Of a stretch of 64,000 nucleotides of DNA, positions 60,567-64,000 are shown piece after piece. Location of the stretch: positions 36,719,480 through 36,783,479 of the forward strand of contig JALIGW010000005.1 of the NCBI GenBank assembly GCA_023053685.1, in the 5' to 3' direction. The notes under the pieces are model-generated. The model worked only from the letters and a program-made list of their open reading frames with translations, did not search any database and was not told the DNA's origin. How positions within the stretch are numbered: position 1 is the first letter of the stretch; each line of letters begins with the position of its first letter. Source of the stretch: Diadophis punctatus similis (taxonomy: Eukaryota > Chordata > Lepidosauria > Squamata > Dipsadidae). Made by a program: the position numbers and the translations under genes.

Positions 60567-61620
60567 GCCTTGCAGAGAGTTGGGTATGTATGGTGGGAGG
60601 GGTGGGGGTCCTTTCTAAGCGGGAGGGAGGGAGGGAGCGCAGCGGCCAGCAGATTATTATTATTTTGCAGCCAAAGCTTTCTTCTTCTTCCACCTTTTTT
60701 TTTCAACCTCTGAGATTGAGATGCAAGGATTTCGTTTTGGGTTTTTTTGTTTTTTGTTTGGTTTTTTTCCTTTTTAAAAAAATAACAACAAAAACAAAAA
60801 GTCCTTTAGTTGGATTCTGTTCTTGCACTGTTGCTGGATGTTTCTCTTTCCCTTTTCTTTCTTTTCTTTTCTTTTCTTTTCTTTTCTTTTCTTTTTTTAA
60901 AAAACGTGCTTTTCAGTGAAACTGTTCACGTTCGAGGATTTGATCAAGTAAGAGGATAGCACCACCAAGGGGAGGAGCTGCTACTCCCGAGCCAAACGCC
61001 ACGGATGAAATACACCAGCAATTCACCAACCCGCGCTGCACTTCCAGCGGAATCCGGCGCCTGTGTGTGCGCCCGAGCGGCTGCCTCGGTGCTTAACAGG
61101 GCGAGTGTAAGGAAACTACACTGGCGCGCGTGGGCAGGAAAACAACAACAGCCGACGAGAGAAGCCTAGAGGAGGACCACCGCCGGGGATTTTCTCCTCG
61201 CTTTCCTGGCGGGGAGAATAGGAAGAGAGCGGCCAATGCCGCTGCCGAGCGAAAGGTCTCCCCCCCCCCGCCGCCCTCCCTGTTCCTCTCGGGGATTTTC
61301 CAACCGCTAGAAAAAGGGTCGCCTGTGCTTCCTCCGCACCGCTGACAAATCTCAGCAGAAGCCATTGAAGTAAGAGATTTGTGCGTGTGCAAGGGTGAGC
61401 CCCAACAGCGGGGAGGAGGGGGAGAGGGCAACAGCGCGACTGGCACTAATCTATTCCAGTTGGATCGGAAGTCACCCCGACGGATCAATAGTAGCAGGCG
61501 CAGGATCTCCGTTCTAGATTTGGGAACTTGTAAGGGCAGCCATAGAAAGAACGGCTTATTCCCGTGGACCATCTCTCCCCAAGCTGGGCGGGCAGGCAGG
61601 TAGGCAGAGCCATGGCGTTT
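60567..61620 (-). promoter_or_regulatory. Putative 5'UTR and promoter of the SorCS gene
   Basis: This is the sequence upstream of the start codon on the minus strand. It is CpG-rich, holds a GC-box core (GGGCGGG on the plus strand at 61586-61592), and is interrupted by T-rich and (TTTTC)n tracts at about 60670-60900. No convincing TATA box was seen, as is common for CpG-island promoters. The transcription start cannot be placed from sequence alone. Confidence 0.5.
60852..60896. repeat. (TTTTC)n microsatellite in the SorCS 5' region
   Basis: About eight pentamer units lie 290-330 bp upstream of the start codon. Read on the gene strand it is (GAAAA)n. It could fall in the 5'UTR or core promoter. 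Confidence 0.85.
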
Positions 61621-64000
61621 ACTTGGAAGCAAACCATCTTGAGAACTAGGGGCTTTAGGCTCCCATTTGTATGAGGGTGTAGCCTTCCTTGGGGAGAGTT
61701 CCACTGCCTGCTAGTCCCAATCCCTTACCACCACCACCCCAGCGGTTGCCTTTGGACCACTCAGGAAGCATCAGAAAGCTACGGCTTGAGATAGTAGGCA
61801 TCCCAACCTGGAATGGCAAGGAAATCAAAGGAGCTGGGAAATTGGCCATCGCTTCCATATAGAGATATAGGAATACTGTAGATATAGATAGAGGTATATT
61901 ACTAAGTAGTCTTACTTTTAAAAATGAGAGCTAAGCAACAGTGGAAGTACCAGTAGTTTCACGGAAATTAACTCAGCCCAAAATTTGAAAATATTGCGAG
62001 TGGATTTCCCAAGTTGTTGCACAGAGACGTTATGGGTGGGGCCAAATAAGACCAGATCATTATTGCTTTAGCTATGTAATAGTTTATCATCTGAACATTC
62101 AGGATCATAGTCCATAGAGATGTACCAGGATCTCAAAAAGGAGCAAGTTTGTTTCAAAGGAGGAAACCCGAAGAATTGAGCCTGGACAGGCTTGTAGGAA
62201 AAGAAACAAAGTCAACCAAAAAATTTATACTGGAGCCTCCCTCCTGTAGTCTCTGGGAAGCCAGGATTATTTGGATGCTATTGACAGGCTAATAAGATTC
62301 TCATTATGAAGATTTCTTACTATCACGCTGCTTATTTTGCTTTCCAGCAAGCTACAAAGTTAATGTTATGCCAATTCATTATCCCTTCCTGTAGCAGGAT
62401 TGATTCTGCATTTGTCTCTTACTACCCACCCCACCCTTTCGTGGATTGATTTACATTTTCAGCCAGACCCATCAGGGATTTTAACTACCAAACATTCCTA
62501 AACACTGAACAGATGTAAACTAACAAGTGAGAACAAATTATTTAACACAACTTCTTGGAAGTAAATCTGGAGTGGAGGGAAATCCTTGCCATCTGCAAGA
62601 GAAAGTGATGACAAGTCATTTCCACTATACTTTGTGGTGACAATAAAGAGGCAAGCACCCGAGTTGGATGAAATATTCTACAGTCTTTACTTAACATAAG
62701 ATAAGCCTAAATAAGGGACTGAGATCAGAAAGGGCCAGATTCCCATCTGTATTCACTTTCCCAGGGAACACTGCTTATATTCCAGGGATTTTACTAAAAG
62801 ACAGGAATGTGTAAAGATTATAGGAATTTTTTTGACACACACATCTGTTCCCCTTTTCAAGTTGCAATGAATAAAGAAAAACACGATTTACAAACTGTGT
62901 ACATGACCAACTGAACAACATATTTATTGAGTATACTAAAATCTAACCTTGGCTGTCTTATAATCAGTGTGTCAATACATGCTTGGGGAAGATGTGATAT
63001 AAAGATAATCACTCTTAAAACTTCTTGGCAAAGAAGAAACTGGTTTATGTAGGCTGAGACTTTTTATAATCTTATCTTTAACCTTCTTTCCACACCTTGA
63101 CAGATCCTGTTTTTGGGCAAATAGAATTCTTTGGTTTTCACAAGATTAGCCTCCATAAAATATAAGCATTCTGCCTGTGCCTAGTGATTATCCCAACTTT
63201 CTGCACTTTTTCACATGTATTGCCACAGTTGAAAAGGAGGATAGCCACATGAACCTTCCTATCCCTGCTCCAACTTTGCTCATATGGTAAAAGTTCTTCT
63301 ACCATTAATAAATAATATGGAATTCTCATATCAAAGGCAAAAGTTGCTCTTGAAACCAGTTGCTAAAGAAGCAGGTGCTTTATTTATTACTGTGCTTCTA
63401 AGCCTTCTAGAATGTATTGGTGTTGTTAGAAGCAGATTATTGGCCCAAATTAAAATAAATGACCCACCTTAGATAGCAAACTGAAGATAAAAGGAACTAA
63501 GGACTAAGTTCCAAATATCCTATTTATTCATAATCAAACCAACCTGTACATAATGATTATATTACTTTCTCCCACTCAAAATTCTAGGAATACATTTTGC
63601 CTTGCTTGAATCTTCTAAGTGGTTTTGGTGGCAGTCCCACAGAACATGTTATAACGGTCCAATCAAGAGGCAATTGACATGACTAGTATATAGCCCTATT
63701 GGCTTCCACCAGTACAAGGTATACAGTAGTTTATACAGTATATCAGGTCCAGGAGCATTCCAATTTTTTAAGGTTCTCATCCTCTAAGACAGTGCTTCCC
63801 AAACCTAGCCAAATTATCCAAAACTGGGTAAATGTGTCTTTTAGTTAGATAATGACACACAAACCCATTACCCAATCACAATAGGGACATTTAAATTGAT
63901 TCAAAGTGTTTTGCCTATATTGGGTAAAAAGGATTTTCTGATAAGTAATTTTGGGGAATGAACGAAAAAGTTCATTTATTTTAGTTCTCCTTGCAATGTT
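61621..64000. other. Upstream flank of the SorCS gene
   Basis: Past the CpG island the sequence returns to AT-rich, with no gene recognised. A possible hAT end (CAGTGCTTCCCAAACC) starts at 63790 and, if real, runs off the window. Confidence 0.5.

Larger units (their letters stand above)
59480..61620. promoter_or_regulatory. CpG island over SorCS exon 1 and promoter
   Basis: This is the only long non-repeat block dense in CpG in the window, and it contrasts sharply with the AT-rich sequence on both sides. It covers the coding exon and about 1 kb upstream of the ATG. Such islands usually mark promoters of brain-expressed developmental genes. Edges are estimated by eye. Confidence 0.8.

Noticed and set aside
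59675..60919. 414-codon plus-strand reading frame (and two shorter ones) opposite the SorCS exon
   Set aside because: They are antisense shadows in a GC-rich exon. They show only Pro/Arg/Ser-rich low complexity with no domain, while the minus strand has conserved SorCS motifs, a good start and a splice donor.
61093..61704. 203-codon minus-strand frame upstream of SorCS
   Set aside because: It lies in the CpG island, has no recognisable domain, and long open frames are expected by chance in GC-rich DNA.

Overview
This window reads as vertebrate nuclear DNA from a squamate reptile, most likely a snake. The evidence is the repeat content: tRNA-headed Sauria-type SINEs with (AAAT)n tails, L2/CR1-group LINE 3' ends, L1 relics, many short hAT elements with 8-bp target duplications, TA-flanked mariner-like MITEs, and long AT-, AC- and tetranucleotide microsatellites in an AT-rich background. 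I assigned the species group from recognised repeat families, not from a database search.

Only one confident protein-coding feature is present. At 59781-60566 on the minus strand lies the first coding exon of a VPS10-domain sorting receptor of the SorCS group, best matched to SORCS3. It has a signal peptide, a proline/glycine/charge-rich propeptide region with two RARR furin-type sites, and the conserved start of the VPS10 domain. It ends at a consensus GTAAGT donor. It sits in a CpG island (about 59480-61620), which should hold the 5'UTR and promoter at higher coordinates. The gene reads leftwards, so positions 1-59780 are most simply intron 1 of this gene, which is very large in other vertebrates. 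No second exon was recognised.

The intron is mostly unique AT-rich sequence scattered with mobile-element copies. Positions 1-14 kb hold one hAT element, an antisense LINE tail, two TA-flanked MITEs and several microsatellites. Positions 14-25 kb hold a hAT element with a BED zinc-finger relic, a SINE, a 121-bp foldback MITE, a decayed transposon-like coding relic, a mariner-like MITE and another hAT. Positions 25-36 kb hold a 30-bp perfect palindrome, a roughly 150-bp TA microsatellite, a LINE 3' end, a SINE inserted in an older SINE, a hAT, and a SINE with long tetranucleotide tracts. Positions 38-48 kb hold further hATs, an unclassified 1.3-kb retroposon with a 17-bp target duplication, a foldback repeat and L1 remains. 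Positions 48-56 kb hold SINEs, a second LINE 3' end, antisense CR1 copies (one split by a hAT) and a perfect 24-bp hairpin.

No clearly undescribed gene system is visible. The most unusual signals are structural. One hAT family carries different GC-rich interiors, some hAT copies carry hairpins built from perfect NRF1-type sites, one hAT has a near-palindromic core of about 330 bp, and one 1.3-kb retroposon could not be classified. All repeat names are from memory of the families; boundaries marked by target duplications were read directly from the sequence.
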